NCBI GenBank assembly: GCA_028281325.1
Contig: JANQKC010000014.1
Coordinates: 87,310 to 151,309 of the forward strand
Direction: 5' to 3'
DNA from: Alphaproteobacteria bacterium
GTDB lineage: Bacteria > Pseudomonadota > Alphaproteobacteria > UBA8366
DNA: 64,000 nucleotides
Part shown: piece by piece, positions 43,072 to 52,734 of the stretch
Layout: every line of letters starts with the position of its first letter
Numbering within the stretch: the stretch's first letter is position 1
Notes under the pieces: generated by a model
Seen by the model: only the letters and a program-made list of their open reading frames with translations
What the model was told of the DNA's origin: nothing
The model's database searches: none
Made by a program: the position numbers and the translations under genes

Positions 43072-44862
43072 TCAGCATTCGTCGCCCGACATTTCGCGAG
43101 CGCCCAGGATCGCGCGGCTGTGGGCATGCATCACGTCCCGCTGATGCACGACGCCGACAAGCCGCATCGAGTCATGATCGCGCACCACCGGCACATGATC
43201 CTCTCCGCCGCCTTCCATCAACCGAAAAGCCTTCCCAAGGTCGTCATCCAGGTCGAGCGCCAACGGGTGTAGATGCGTGACATCCTGAGCGTTGAGCAAC
43301 ATGTCGAGCGACGTATCGAAAGCCGTATCCGACAAGTCGCTTAGCGTGATCGTCCCGTGCAGGACGCGGCTGCTGTCCACCACGAAGAGCGTCCCGAAAT
43401 GCGAGCGCATCAGCTTCGAGCGGACCGACGTCAAATCCGCGGCCGGATCGACGGTAATATAGTCGTCGCGCATGATCTCGCCGACCGAGATCGATTGAAG
43501 TAACCGCTGTTCCCGCGCGCCCTCAAGGCTGATGCCACGCGACTCGAGCTGCCAGGTGAAGAACGAACCGCCATGCAGATAGCGCGTCAGCAGCGACGCC
43601 AGGACGGTCGCAATCATCACCGCCACGGTCAGTTCGTAATTTCCGCTCAACTCGAACACCATCAAGATGGTCGAAATCGGCGCGCCCAACACCGCGCCGG
43701 CAACGGCGCCCATGCCGACCAGGGTGTAGGCGGTGTGGCCCGACGACAGTTCCGGGAATACCGATGTCGCGATAATCCCGAAGGCGCCGCCGGTCATCGC
43801 CCCGAGGAAGAGCGACGGGGAAAAGACACCCCCGCCGAAACCGCATCCGAGCGCGATGGATGTCGCGATGACTTTCGCGAACACCAGGATGATCAGGACG
43901 TGGAGCGCGATCATGCCGTTCAGCGCCATATCGGTCGCTTCATATCCGACGCCCAGGACTTGCGGGAACTGCAGCGCGATCAGACCGATCAGCAGTCCGC
44001 CGGCCGCCGGCCGCAACCAAGCCGGAACCGGGGATTTCTCGGCGATCGTCGTCGCCAGGGCCGCGACGCGCAGGAATATGATGGCCACAACGGCGCTGAC
44101 GACGCCAAGCAGCGCGAAGGCGGGAAACTCGAAAAAAGAGGTGATGTCGCTCACCGGCAAGATGAACGCCGGGAAGTCCCCGAAATAGACGCGGCTCAAC
44201 ACCGTTCCCGTTACCGACGCGATGACGACCGGCGCGAAAGCGCTGAGGGCGTAATGACCCAACACCACCTCCAACGCGAAGAAAACGCCGGCGATCGGCG
44301 CATTGAAGGAGGCGGCGACCGCGGTTGCGACACCACAGGCCAGCAAGGTACGGGACAGGGCTCGTCCCAGATGCAGTTTATCGGCCACAAAGGAACTCAG
44401 CGTGGCCCCGAGATGGACGACGGGTCCTTCCCGGCCGGTGGATGCCCCGGCGCCCAGCGATACGGCGCTGACCAAGGCGCTCGCCAAGCCGTTCCGCAGC
44501 GGCATCCGGCCTTCGCGCAACGCGCCGGCCGCGATGACGTCGGCGACGCCTTCGGCCCGGCCGCCGGGCACGACGTATTTGAGCAACAGACCGACCACCA
44601 GACCGCCGCCGGTCGTCACCGACAGTATATGCCACCAGGGCAAATCGGACGCGAGCGAGTGCAGCCGTTCGGAGATGAAACCGAAGCCGACCAGTTGCAC
44701 CAACGTGACCGCCTCGCGAAAGACGATCGCGCAGCCGCCGGCGATCAGGCCGGTCACCACCGCCAGAATCGAAAGGATGACCTGTTCGTGCCGCGCAAGG
44801 CGACCGACACGCCGCAAGACTTTGGTTATGCCGAAATACGTCACGTCAGCTTTGGTTGCCAT
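43072..44862 (-). CDS. CLC-family chloride transporter/channel with C-terminal CBS pair
   Basis: A 596-residue protein with about 10-12 membrane helices followed by two CBS domains (about 465-590: IMRDDYITVDPAADLTSVRSKL and VTHLHPLALDLDDDLGKAF). The gating Glu is present in GREGPVVHLGA (Glu145). FNAPIAGVFFALEVV follows at 186-200, and GGGVFSPSLFLGAMTGGAFG near 345. In the E. coli ClcA exchanger the internal proton-transfer Glu203 follows the FNAPLAG helix; here that position is Val199, as in channel-type CLCs. It may therefore conduct Cl- without tight proton exchange. The CBS pair suggests nucleotide control. It ends 25 bases from the convergent pseudoprotease gene. Confidence 0.88.
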   Translation of the reverse strand: MATKADVTYFGITKVLRRVGRLARHEQVILSILAVVTGLIAGGCAIVFREAVTLVQLVGFGFISERLHSLASDLPWWHILSVTTGGGLVVGLLLKYVVPGGRAEGVADVIAAGALREGRMPLRNGLASALVSAVSLGAGASTGREGPVVHLGATLSSFVADKLHLGRALSRTLLACGVATAVAASFNAPIAGVFFALEVVLGHYALSAFAPVVIASVTGTVLSRVYFGDFPAFILPVSDITSFFEFPAFALLGVVSAVVAIIFLRVAALATTIAEKSPVPAWLRPAAGGLLIGLIALQFPQVLGVGYEATDMALNGMIALHVLIILVFAKVIATSIALGCGFGGGVFSPSLFLGAMTGGAFGIIATSVFPELSSGHTAYTLVGMGAVAGAVLGAPISTILMVFELSGNYELTVAVMIATVLASLLTRYLHGGSFFTWQLESRGISLEGAREQRLLQSISVGEIMRDDYITVDPAADLTSVRSKLMRSHFGTLFVVDSSRVLHGTITLSDLSDTAFDTSLDMLLNAQDVTHLHPLALDLDDDLGKAFRLMEGGGEDHVPVVRDHDSMRLVGVVHQRDVMHAHSRAILGAREMSGDEC

Positions 44863-44960
44863 AGCTGAGTCAACCGCAAGCTATACGGATTCGGCGGTCG
44901 CGCCAAGGCGCGTTGTCGCGGACGCCGACAGGGGTCGTCGAAGCGTCCGCCATACCGAGA

Positions 44961-46007
44961 CTAGTCTGCGACGGCGCTCAGTTCGGTCTCGGCAACCACC
45001 CGATTCCGGCCGAGGCCCTTCGCCTGATACAGGCCGTCGTCCGCGCGTTTGATAAGGTCGCTCAACGCTTCGCCCGAGCGGTACTGGGACACGCCCAAGG
45101 ACAAGGTGATGTTGCCGATGTCGTCGCCGGTTTGTTTCTTGCGAAGATGCTTTCCCCCCACCGCAACGCGAATGGATTCGGCCAGCGCCACCGCCGCGGC
45201 CAGATCCGTATTCGGTAAGATGAGGGCGAACTCTTCGCCGCCGTATCGGGCCGGCAGATCGCTCGCCTTGACCGCCTTTTTCAGCATCGCCCCAACGAAT
45301 TTCAGGACATGATCGCCGGTCTGATGGCCATGGGTATCGTTGAAATTCTTGAAATGGTCGATATCGATCAGGACGAGCGCCAATGGCGCCCCTCTCGCCA
45401 CCGCCGCTTCGCTTTCGCTCTGCAGCACCATATCGAAATGCTTCCGATTGGCGATATCCGTCAAACCATCCGTCAGCGCCTCTTTCTGCACATCCTCGAG
45501 ATGCGTTTTCAGGGACTGGATTTCCTGGGAGGACGTCTCAAGCTTGCCCTGGAGCTGACGGTTCTGCGAAAGCATCTTCTTGGTATTCTCTGCCAGCAGC
45601 TTGACGACCTGCCCGACCGCCGACGGATCGGAAAGATCGGTCAGCGACCCGACGCTGTCTTCCAACGCGGCGCCAAACACTTCGGCATCGTCCGTTGCCT
45701 GACTGACCAACGACATGACGTCACTGACCAAACCGGACATTTGCGAACCGGTTTTCTGGATATCGGTGCCTTGCGAGAACTGGCTGAAGTAGCGGTCGAA
45801 GATTTCCGCGCTGTCTTCCTGCGAGACCGCCGCGGAATCGGAAACCAGATCGTCTAACGTATGCTTGAGATCGGGGTTGCTGTCGCTCGCATAGGCATAC
45901 CAGATCATAAAATTCTGCGGCGTGGACGGCACGTTGTGCTGATCCATCAGCTGCATCGCAGCTTCGGCATACTGCGCGGCTGTTCCTAAATCGTCGGAGA
46001 AATCCAA
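44961..46007 (-). CDS. GGDEF-domain diguanylate cyclase
   Basis: A 348-residue cytoplasmic protein. Residues 1-170 are a helical, coiled-coil-prone sensor region with no recognised domain, rich in Asp, Ser and Gln (DDLGTAAQYAEAAMQLMDQH, LLAENTKKMLSQNRQLQGKLE). Residues about 175-340 are a GGDEF domain: LTDGLTDIANRKHFD, LVLIDIDHFKNFNDTHGHQTGD, RYGGEEFALILP. The GGEEF active site is intact, so it should make cyclic di-GMP. The inhibitory I-site RxxD reads KASD, so feedback inhibition may be weak. The start is TTG 46007 with GGGG 7 bases upstream. The 139-base upstream gap is AT-rich and holds its promoter. Confidence 0.87.
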   Translation of the reverse strand: MDFSDDLGTAAQYAEAAMQLMDQHNVPSTPQNFMIWYAYASDSNPDLKHTLDDLVSDSAAVSQEDSAEIFDRYFSQFSQGTDIQKTGSQMSGLVSDVMSLVSQATDDAEVFGAALEDSVGSLTDLSDPSAVGQVVKLLAENTKKMLSQNRQLQGKLETSSQEIQSLKTHLEDVQKEALTDGLTDIANRKHFDMVLQSESEAAVARGAPLALVLIDIDHFKNFNDTHGHQTGDHVLKFVGAMLKKAVKASDLPARYGGEEFALILPNTDLAAAVALAESIRVAVGGKHLRKKQTGDDIGNITLSLGVSQYRSGEALSDLIKRADDGLYQAKGLGRNRVVAETELSAVAD

Positions 46008-46146
46008 CTTCGCACCCCAAGGTCTTCGTGCACTCGACGGTTTAAGTTTTTTAATCCGCGCTACTTAATAATTGCTTAATTCTTACAGGGTTGCGTCGAA
46101 AATATAGTGATCGCAACGGTTACCGCGTGCCGACACATCACAATTA

Positions 46147-46629
46147 TTACTTGCGCCGCATTCCTAACACTCGCCCCGCGCCATCGGGCACGGCGATTGT
46201 TCCATGCGAGTCTTGAATTGCCTGTAACCGATCGAGGATCTCGGGCGCCATGGCGCCGACCCGCCGGGTCGCCAGATCGATATGAAGCGACAGCAATTCG
46301 TTGGTCGCGGCCAGGAAACCGTCTTCGGCATGGTACATGCTGTGAAAGTAACGGAATTTCTTCGCGTCGAACTCCAGAAGCTGCGTCGTGAACCGCAGCG
46401 GCGCGCCTTCGACCACCTCGCGGATATAGGTCACGTTCATATCGCCGACGAAGGTCGTGACATTCGCCTTGGCCTTATAATCGTGATCAAGACCGATGTA
46501 GTCGAGGAACGCGTCGGTCGCGAAATCGAACGCCAGCACGTAATAGGCGACATTCATATGACCGTTATAGTCGATCCACTCGGGCCGTACTGTATCGGTG
46601 TGAAGGGATAACGGGGCAGGTATTGTCAT
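46147..46629 (-). CDS. Hot-dog fold acyl-CoA thioesterase (betainyl-CoA thioesterase-like)
   Basis: A 160-residue 4HBT-family protein. RPEWIDYNGHMNVAYYVLAFDFATD is the hot-dog active-site strand with the Asp and His pair of 4-hydroxybenzoyl-CoA thioesterase relatives; it most resembles the thioesterase half found beside or fused to carnitine dehydrogenase. No carnitine genes are nearby, so the substrate is left open. ATG 46629 is chosen over a start 45 bases earlier because homologues begin a few residues before the LHTDTVRPEWID strand. It follows metH by 127 bases on the same strand and could be read through from that operon. Confidence 0.8.
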   Translation of the reverse strand: MTIPAPLSLHTDTVRPEWIDYNGHMNVAYYVLAFDFATDAFLDYIGLDHDYKAKANVTTFVGDMNVTYIREVVEGAPLRFTTQLLEFDAKKFRYFHSMYHAEDGFLAATNELLSLHIDLATRRVGAMAPEILDRLQAIQDSHGTIAVPDGAGRVLGMRRK

Positions 46630-46756
46630 GCCGGCGACCCTAACGAGTAGGGCCGGGTCTTGGCAAGTTTGCACATCGCCGATGGTTCAGAAAACCGTGC
46701 GCATGCCCGCGCTTCGTCGGCCTGCCCGATTTTCCGCGTGGAATCCGGTCCGTACC

Positions 46757-49700
46757 CTACGCCAGATTCGGCGCCAGCCACCGTTCCGCCTGCTCGACCG
46801 AAACGCCCTTGCGCGCGGCATAGTCTTCGAGTTGGTCCCGGCCGATCTTTCCGATGCCGAAATAGCGCGACTCCGGATGCCAGAAATAGAACCCCGAGAC
46901 CGACGACGCCGGCATCATCGCGAAACTGTCCGTCAACGAGATCGACGCGTTCTTCTCCGCATGCAACAGATCGAACAACGTCCGCTTTTCGGTATGGTCC
47001 GGACACGCGGGGTATCCGGGCGCCGGGCGAATCCCTTGGTAGCGTTCCTTGATCAAGGCCTCGTTGTCGAAAGCCTCGTCCGGCGCATATCCCCAGAATT
47101 CCGTGCGTACGCGTTGATGCATACGCTCCGCGAAAGCTTCGGCAAACCGGTCCGCCACCGCCTTCAGCAGGATATCGTTGTAGTCGTCGTGATTGCTCTT
47201 GAATTCCTTCAACCGCTCATCGATCCGCAATCCGGCCGTTACCGCGAACCCGCCGATATAGTCGGCAACGCCGCTGTCCTTCGGCGCAACGAAATCGGCC
47301 AGGCAATAATTGGAACGGCCGTCGCGTTTGGCCATCTGTTGCCGCAGGAAATGGAACCGGGTGCGGACGGCCGTCCGGTCGTCGTCTTCGTAGAGTTCGA
47401 CATCGTCGCCGACGGCATTCGCCGGAAAGAAACCGATGACCGCCCGCGCCTCGAGCCATTGTTCCGCGATGATGCGGTCGATCATGGCGCGCGCGTCGTC
47501 ATACAGGCTCTGCGCGGTTTCTCCGACGATCTCGTCCTGCAGGATTTTCGGATAATTGCCCGCCAGTTCCCAGGTTCGGAAGAACGGCGTCCAGTCGATG
47601 CAGCCGACCAGTTCACCGAAATCGTAATCGACCAAGGACTTGACGCCGAGGAAGGACGGTTTCGGCGGCGTTACCGCCGGCCAGTCGATCTTGCAACGCG
47701 CGGCCCGCGCCTGGGCCAGCGTGCTTTGTTTGGCGCCCTTTCGCTGCCCAGCATGGGTCTCGCGAATGGTTTCGTATTCCGATCGGACGCTGGAAACAAA
47801 TTCATCCTTATGCGTGTCACTGACCAAGTTGCTCGTGACGCCGACCGCCCGCGAGGCATCAACGACATGCACCGTCGCCCCCTCGTAATTCGGCGCGATC
47901 TTGACCGCGGTGTGAACCTTCGACGTGGTCGCGCCGCCGATCAACAGCGGTTGCGTGAACCCTTGCCGGGTCATCTCCTTGGCCACGATGGCCATCTCTT
48001 CGAGCGACGGCGTGATGAGGCCGCTGAGCCCGATCGCGTCGACTTCCTCGCGCCGCGCGGTCTCGAGGATCGTCGTGTAGGGCACCATGACGCCGAGATC
48101 GATAACCTCGAAGTTGTTACACTGCAGTACGACGCCGACGATGTTCTTGCCGATATCGTGCACGTCGCCCTTCACGGTCGCGAGCAGGACCTTGCCCTTG
48201 GCCCGGGCGCCTTCCTCCTTTTCCGCCTCGATGTAAGGGAGAAGATGCGCCACCGCCTGTTTCATGACGCGGGCGCTTTTCACCACTTGCGGCAGGAACA
48301 TCTGCCCCGACCCGAACAGGTCCCCGACCACGTTCATGCCGTCCATCAACGGTCCTTCGATGACCTCAATCGGACGGTCGTAGCCGAGCCGCGCTTCCTC
48401 GGTATCCTCGACGACAAACTCGTTCAGCCCCTTTACCAGGGCGTGGGACAAACGTTCCTGGACGCTCCCCTCGCGCCACGACAGGTCCTCCACGGCGGAT
48501 TTCTTCTGGCCTTTGACCGTATCGGCAACTTCCAGCAACCGTTCGGTGCCATCCGCCCGGCGGTTGAGAACGACGTCCTCGACACGGTCGCACAGGTCTT
48601 CGGGAATCTCCGCATAAACCGCAAGCTGGCCTGCGTTGACGATGCCCATGTCCATGCCGGCGCGGGTCGCGTGATACAAGAACACCGCGTGCATCGCCTC
48701 GCGCACCGGATCGTTGCCGCGAAAGGAAAAGGACATGTTACTGACCCCGCCGCTGACCATCGCATGCGGCAACTCCCGCTTGATGTCACGCGTCGCCTCG
48801 ATGAAGTCGACGGCGTAGTTGTCGTGCTCTTCGATGCCGGTCGCGACTGCGAAGATATTCGGATCGAAGATGATGTCCTGCGGCGGGAAACCGACGGTCT
48901 CCGTGAGTATCCGATAAGACCGCTTGCAGATCTCGACCTTGCGCTCTCGCGTATCCGCCTGCCCTTTCTCGTCGAAGGCCATCACGACCACGGCCGCGCC
49001 ATAGCGCAAGATCTCCCGCGCCTGCTCGATAAAGAGCTCTTCGCCCTCCTTCAGGCTGATCGAGTTAACGACGCCCTTGCCCTGCATGCATTTCAGGCCG
49101 ATCTGGATCACGTTCCACTTCGATGAATCGATCATGATCGGCACGCGCGAGATGTCCGGCTCCGACGCGATCAGTTTGAGGAATTTCTCGACCGCCATCT
49201 CAGCGTCGAGCATGGCGTCGTCCATGTTGATGTCGATAATCTGCGCGCCGTTGTTGACCTGCTGGGCCGCGACCTCCAACGCGGTCTCGTAGTCGTCCTC
49301 CATGATGAGCTTCTTGAACCGCGCGGACCCGGCGACATTAGTGCGCTCGCCGATATTGACGAAGCCCGTCACCGAATCGATCGTCAGCGGTTCCAGGCCG
49401 CTCAGCCGACACCATGGCTCGACATCCGGGCGTTCCCGCGGCGGCAAAGGTTCGACGGCCTCTGCGATGGCGGAAATATGCTCCGGCTCGGTGCCGCAAC
49501 ACCCGCCGACGATGTTCAGGAACCCGCTCTCGGCGAACTCCTTCAGGGCGCCCGCCATGTATTCCGGCGTATCGTCATATTCGCCAAACTCGTTCGGCAG
49601 TCCCGCATTCGGATGAATGCTGACATAAGTGTCCGCCAGGCCTGAGATTTCCTGGATATGCGGCCGTAAATCCTCGGCGCCGAGCGCGCAGTTCAACCCG

Positions 49701-50452
49701 ATCGCCAACGGCTTTGCGTGCGCGACGGAGGTCCAGAAGGCGGCCGCGGTCTGCCCCGACAGTGTACGGCCCGACGCATCGGTAATGGTGCCCGAAATCA
49801 TCAGCGGCAGGTCGAGGCCTTCGCTGTCCAGGTAGCTTCGGATCGCATAGATCGCCGCCTTGCAGTTCAGCGTGTCGAACACCGTCTCGATCATCAGAAT
49901 ATCCGCGCCGCCTTCCACCAGACCGCGGGTGGCTTCGGTATAGGCGTCGACCAGTTCATCGAAACTGACGTTGCGGAACCCGGGATCGTTCACGTCGGGC
50001 GACAGCGACGCGGTTCGGTTGGTCGGCCCCAAGACGCCGGCGACGAAGCGGGGCCGATCCGGCGTCGCCGCATTCATCTCGTCCGTGGCGACCCGCGCCA
50101 ACCGCGCGCCTTCGCGGTTCAATTCATACACCAAGGATTCCATGCCGTAGTCCGCCTGCGCGATCGACGTGGAATTGAAGGTGTTGGTCTCGACGATGTC
50201 CGCACCCGCCTTCAAATAAGCGAGATGAATGTCGCGGATCACGTCCGGCTGGGTCAGCGTCAACAGGTCGTTGTTGCCCTTGAGCGGCTGGTTCCAGTCG
50301 GCGAACCGCGCCCCGCGATAGTCTTCCTCCTCGAATCGGTGGCGTTGGATCATCGTGCCCATGGCGCCGTCGAGAATCAGGATGCGCTGCCGGAGCAAAG
50401 AATCGAGAAGTTCGGTGACCGTCTGGCCCGATACAGGAGCAAATCCGTCCAT
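46757..50452 (-). CDS. metH: Cobalamin-dependent methionine synthase MetH
   Basis: A 1231-residue modular enzyme that transfers the methyl of methyltetrahydrofolate through cobalamin to homocysteine. Modules in order: homocysteine domain ([10 protein letters not shown]; zinc ligands Cys255, Cys318, Cys319 in LNCALG and [10 protein letters not shown]), pterin domain ([18 protein letters not shown] ... [10 protein letters not shown]), B12 cap and B12-binding domain ([21 protein letters not shown], with the lower-ligand His), and the C-terminal SAM-binding activation domain ([19 protein letters not shown]). All are intact, so it is a full-length E. coli-type enzyme in one gene. The frame is open into metF; ATG 50452, 11 bases after the metF stop, gives the usual N-terminus. 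Confidence 0.96.
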   Translation of the reverse strand: MDGFAPVSGQTVTELLDSLLRQRILILDGAMGTMIQRHRFEEEDYRGARFADWNQPLKGNNDLLTLTQPDVIRDIHLAYLKAGADIVETNTFNSTSIAQADYGMESLVYELNREGARLARVATDEMNAATPDRPRFVAGVLGPTNRTASLSPDVNDPGFRNVSFDELVDAYTEATRGLVEGGADILMIETVFDTLNCKAAIYAIRSYLDSEGLDLPLMISGTITDASGRTLSGQTAAAFWTSVAHAKPLAIGLNCALGAEDLRPHIQEISGLADTYVSIHPNAGLPNEFGEYDDTPEYMAGALKEFAESGFLNIVGGCCGTEPEHISAIAEAVEPLPPRERPDVEPWCRLSGLEPLTIDSVTGFVNIGERTNVAGSARFKKLIMEDDYETALEVAAQQVNNGAQIIDINMDDAMLDAEMAVEKFLKLIASEPDISRVPIMIDSSKWNVIQIGLKCMQGKGVVNSISLKEGEELFIEQAREILRYGAAVVVMAFDEKGQADTRERKVEICKRSYRILTETVGFPPQDIIFDPNIFAVATGIEEHDNYAVDFIEATRDIKRELPHAMVSGGVSNMSFSFRGNDPVREAMHAVFLYHATRAGMDMGIVNAGQLAVYAEIPEDLCDRVEDVVLNRRADGTERLLEVADTVKGQKKSAVEDLSWREGSVQERLSHALVKGLNEFVVEDTEEARLGYDRPIEVIEGPLMDGMNVVGDLFGSGQMFLPQVVKSARVMKQAVAHLLPYIEAEKEEGARAKGKVLLATVKGDVHDIGKNIVGVVLQCNNFEVIDLGVMVPYTTILETARREEVDAIGLSGLITPSLEEMAIVAKEMTRQGFTQPLLIGGATTSKVHTAVKIAPNYEGATVHVVDASRAVGVTSNLVSDTHKDEFVSSVRSEYETIRETHAGQRKGAKQSTLAQARAARCKIDWPAVTPPKPSFLGVKSLVDYDFGELVGCIDWTPFFRTWELAGNYPKILQDEIVGETAQSLYDDARAMIDRIIAEQWLEARAVIGFFPANAVGDDVELYEDDDRTAVRTRFHFLRQQMAKRDGRSNYCLADFVAPKDSGVADYIGGFAVTAGLRIDERLKEFKSNHDDYNDILLKAVADRFAEAFAERMHQRVRTEFWGYAPDEAFDNEALIKERYQGIRPAPGYPACPDHTEKRTLFDLLHAEKNASISLTDSFAMMPASSVSGFYFWHPESRYFGIGKIGRDQLEDYAARKGVSVEQAERWLAPNLA

Positions 50453-50463
50453 GAGGTTGTCGG

Positions 50464-51330
50464 CTACGCCGCCTCTTCCGCTGCCGACCGCACGCCAAGG
50501 CGCCAACAGATGGCCTTGGTCAGTTCCGCACGGTTCAGCGTGTAAAAGTGAAAATGTCCAACCCCTTCGCGCTGCAAGCCTTCGCATTGCTCGACGGCAA
50601 CCGTGGCCGCTACGAGCTTTCGGGTTTCGGGGTCGGTGTCGAGCCCGCTGAACATGTCGGCCATCCGGCTGGGCACCTTGGCCCCGCACTGCGCGCTGAA
50701 TTCCAAGACACGATTGAAATTCGTGACCGGCAGAATACCGGGAATCAGCGGCACGCGAATGCCGGCCGCGGCGACGCGATCCCGGAAACGGAGAAAGTCG
50801 TCGTTGTCGAAGAAATACTGCGTGATGGCCCGATTGCCGCCGTTGTCGATCTTGCGCTTGAGGTTGTCGATATCCGCATCGACCGACGCCGAGTCCGGAT
50901 GACATTCCGGGTAGGCGGCGACGGAGATATCGAAATCGGCGATTTTGCACAGACCTTCGACCAGCGCGGCGGCATTCTCGTACCCGTCGGGGTGCGGGAC
51001 GTATCGAGATTCACCTTTCGGCGGGTCGCCGCGAAGCGCCACGATCTGGCGGATGCCATCATCCCACCACGACCGCGCGAGCCGATCGATCGCATCTTTC
51101 GTCGCGCCGATGCAGGTCAGATGCGCGGCGGGTGCGATCGATGTCTCCGCATGGATACGGCGGACGATCCGATCGGTCCGCTCTTGCGTCGTACCGCCGG
51201 CGCCATAGGTCACCGAAAAGAAATCCGGACGCAGCGGGGTCAGCGTCTCGATGACCTTCCACAAGCGGTCTTCCGACGCCACATCATGCGGCGGAAAGAA
51301 TTCGAAGCTTACTGTCGGCAATCGCGCCAT
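50464..51330 (-). CDS. metF: Methylenetetrahydrofolate reductase MetF
   Basis: A 288-residue FAD barrel enzyme that makes the 5-methyl-THF used by MetH. Motifs: [10 protein letters not shown] at the N-terminus, [54 protein letters not shown] and [32 protein letters not shown] 51330 gives the family N-terminus; an upstream ATG at 51414 would add 28 residues inside the preceding gene. It is 4 bases downstream of the ArsR-type regulator and 11 bases upstream of metH, so the three form one methyl-cycle operon. Confidence 0.96.
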   Translation of the reverse strand: MARLPTVSFEFFPPHDVASEDRLWKVIETLTPLRPDFFSVTYGAGGTTQERTDRIVRRIHAETSIAPAAHLTCIGATKDAIDRLARSWWDDGIRQIVALRGDPPKGESRYVPHPDGYENAAALVEGLCKIADFDISVAAYPECHPDSASVDADIDNLKRKIDNGGNRAITQYFFDNDDFLRFRDRVAAAGIRVPLIPGILPVTNFNRVLEFSAQCGAKVPSRMADMFSGLDTDPETRKLVAATVAVEQCEGLQREGVGHFHFYTLNRAELTKAICWRLGVRSAAEEAA

Positions 51331-51334
51331 CGGA

Positions 51335-52327
51335 CTAAACCCGCACTTCGGCCATGGTTTGAGTGGTGCCCGGTCCGGCGACCACGGCATCGCTGCGGAC
51401 CGCCGGCCATACACAAACGGTCAGCGGATCGCCGGGCAGACGAATCGGCCGCTCCGGTTCGAGCCCCGCATGGGCGAACCAGGACTCGATCATCTCATCG
51501 TCGAACCCGAGCCAACGGTGCGCATGTTCGTCGCGCAGGCCTTCCACCTCGTGCGGCGCGAAATCGACGACGACGAGCCGACCACCCGGATTGAGGAACC
51601 GCGCCGCTTCCTTGATGGCCGCCGACGGATCATCGGCATAATGCAGAACCAGGTGAAAGGTCACCGCATCGAAGCTTTCCTGGTCGAGCGGCAGATCGTT
51701 CATATCCCCATAGCGCACATGGCAATTCCGCAGGCCTTGCTGCTCTAGATTGACACGCGCGACGGACAGCATCTCGTGGGACAGATCGATACCCACGCCC
51801 CGCTCGATCGAGTCACCGAAAATCTCCAGGATGCGGCCGGTGCCCGTTCCGATATCGAGCAGACCCCGTGTCTCGGCCTTCGACAATGTCCGGATCAACG
51901 CCGATTCGACCGACTGATCATCGATATAGAGCTTTCGAATCTTGTCCCACCGTTCGGCATTCTCGCGGAAAAAAGTCGCGGCCTGATCGGCCCGGGCCCG
52001 TTTTACGAACTGGAGGCGTTCGAGATCGCGCGAATGGACGCCGTCGCCCACGGGAACGAAATCGACGAGGCTGTGCGACAACTCCGCAGTTTCGGTGGTC
52101 TCCGAAAGCCGGTAATAGGCCCAGGCCCCTTCCCGGAACCGTTCCAAGAGGCCGGCATCGACAAGCAACTTCAGATGGCGGGAAACGCGCGGCTGACTTT
52201 GGTTCAGGATGTTCGTCAGATCGCTAACCGTCAGTTCGCCATGCGAACAGAGCGCCATGATGCGCAGGCGCGTCGGCTCCGCCGCGGCGCGTAAACCTTG
52301 TAGCAACCTATCCATGTCTACACTCAT
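51335..52327 (-). CDS. ArsR-family regulator fused to SAM methyltransferase domain (SahR-like)
   Basis: A 330-residue protein. Residues about 1-95 are an ArsR/SmtB winged helix (MALCSHGELTVSDLTNILNQSQPRVSRHLKLL, with a recognition helix QSQPRVSRHLK). No metal-site CxCxxC is present. Residues about 145-270 are a class I methyltransferase fold with LLDIGTGTGRILEIFGDSIERGVGIDLSHEML, a normal SAM/SAH pocket. It heads the metF-metH operon and sits 44 bases from a perfect palindrome. This fits SahR, the S-adenosylhomocysteine-sensing repressor of the methionine cycle in proteobacteria; the methyltransferase fold probably serves as the SAH sensor. The effector is inferred from the family and context. 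Confidence 0.82.
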   Translation of the reverse strand: MSVDMDRLLQGLRAAAEPTRLRIMALCSHGELTVSDLTNILNQSQPRVSRHLKLLVDAGLLERFREGAWAYYRLSETTETAELSHSLVDFVPVGDGVHSRDLERLQFVKRARADQAATFFRENAERWDKIRKLYIDDQSVESALIRTLSKAETRGLLDIGTGTGRILEIFGDSIERGVGIDLSHEMLSVARVNLEQQGLRNCHVRYGDMNDLPLDQESFDAVTFHLVLHYADDPSAAIKEAARFLNPGGRLVVVDFAPHEVEGLRDEHAHRWLGFDDEMIESWFAHAGLEPERPIRLPGDPLTVCVWPAVRSDAVVAGPGTTQTMAEVRV

Positions 52328-52370
52328 TGAGTGCGACCCCTGACCGTTGCACGATTATTGGGGAATATAC

Positions 52371-52390
52371 ATATAAAGATATCTTTATAT
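52371..52390. promoter_or_regulatory. Perfect 20-bp palindrome, probable SahR operator
   Basis: ATATAAAGATATCTTTATAT is a perfect inverted repeat, 44 bases upstream of the SahR-like regulator start, in an AT-rich patch. Its position and symmetry fit a winged-helix dimer binding to its own promoter. It should control the regulator-metF-metH operon (minus strand). Confidence 0.72.
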
Positions 52391-52734
52391 TGTAAAGATA
52401 AAACTTCCGTATCGAACTACCGCCGTCGCAGTGGTTCCAGGGAGCGGCGTCTCCGTCAATCCGAAGAGGGATAGCCGGCGAAGCACTTCTGCAACAGTGG
52501 ACAAGGGAATTTCACAAGACGTGATCGGTCGAATATGGTTTTTTTAGGTTTGCTGTGTTACGACAGATTGGGTCGGGGGCTTTTTGTGTTGAGAATACGA
52601 TCTATATCGGAACCTGCTATGCAGGTTTGTTTTCTAACGGAAAAAGGCTCCGCAGCGGACTGTTATCGACAGTCCGTTCCTGTTTAACTTTTCTGGCGCC
52701 GCATTGATCGGTTTGCCAGTAGGGTGGGATTTAA
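52391..52734 (+). promoter_or_regulatory. mlaA leader region with two tandem hairpins
   Basis: About 344 bases with no gene. Two perfect hairpins lie close together just before mlaA. The first is AACCTGC-TAT-GCAGGTT (52611-52627) followed by TGTTTTC. The second is CGGACTGT-TATCG-ACAGTCCG (52656-52676) followed by TTCCTGTTT. Both have short T-rich tails, so they could be attenuators or the end of a small RNA. The first part of the region faces the SahR-like promoter. Confidence 0.45.

Noticed and set aside
44880-44960. Inverted GC-rich stretch between the CLC and GGDEF genes
   Set aside because: Short imperfect GC repeats as expected by chance in this composition, with no T-run.
46628-49126. 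832-codon open frame on the plus strand opposite metH
   Set aside because: Antisense shadow; composition dominated by Arg and Asp, no recognisable motif, while metH is intact.
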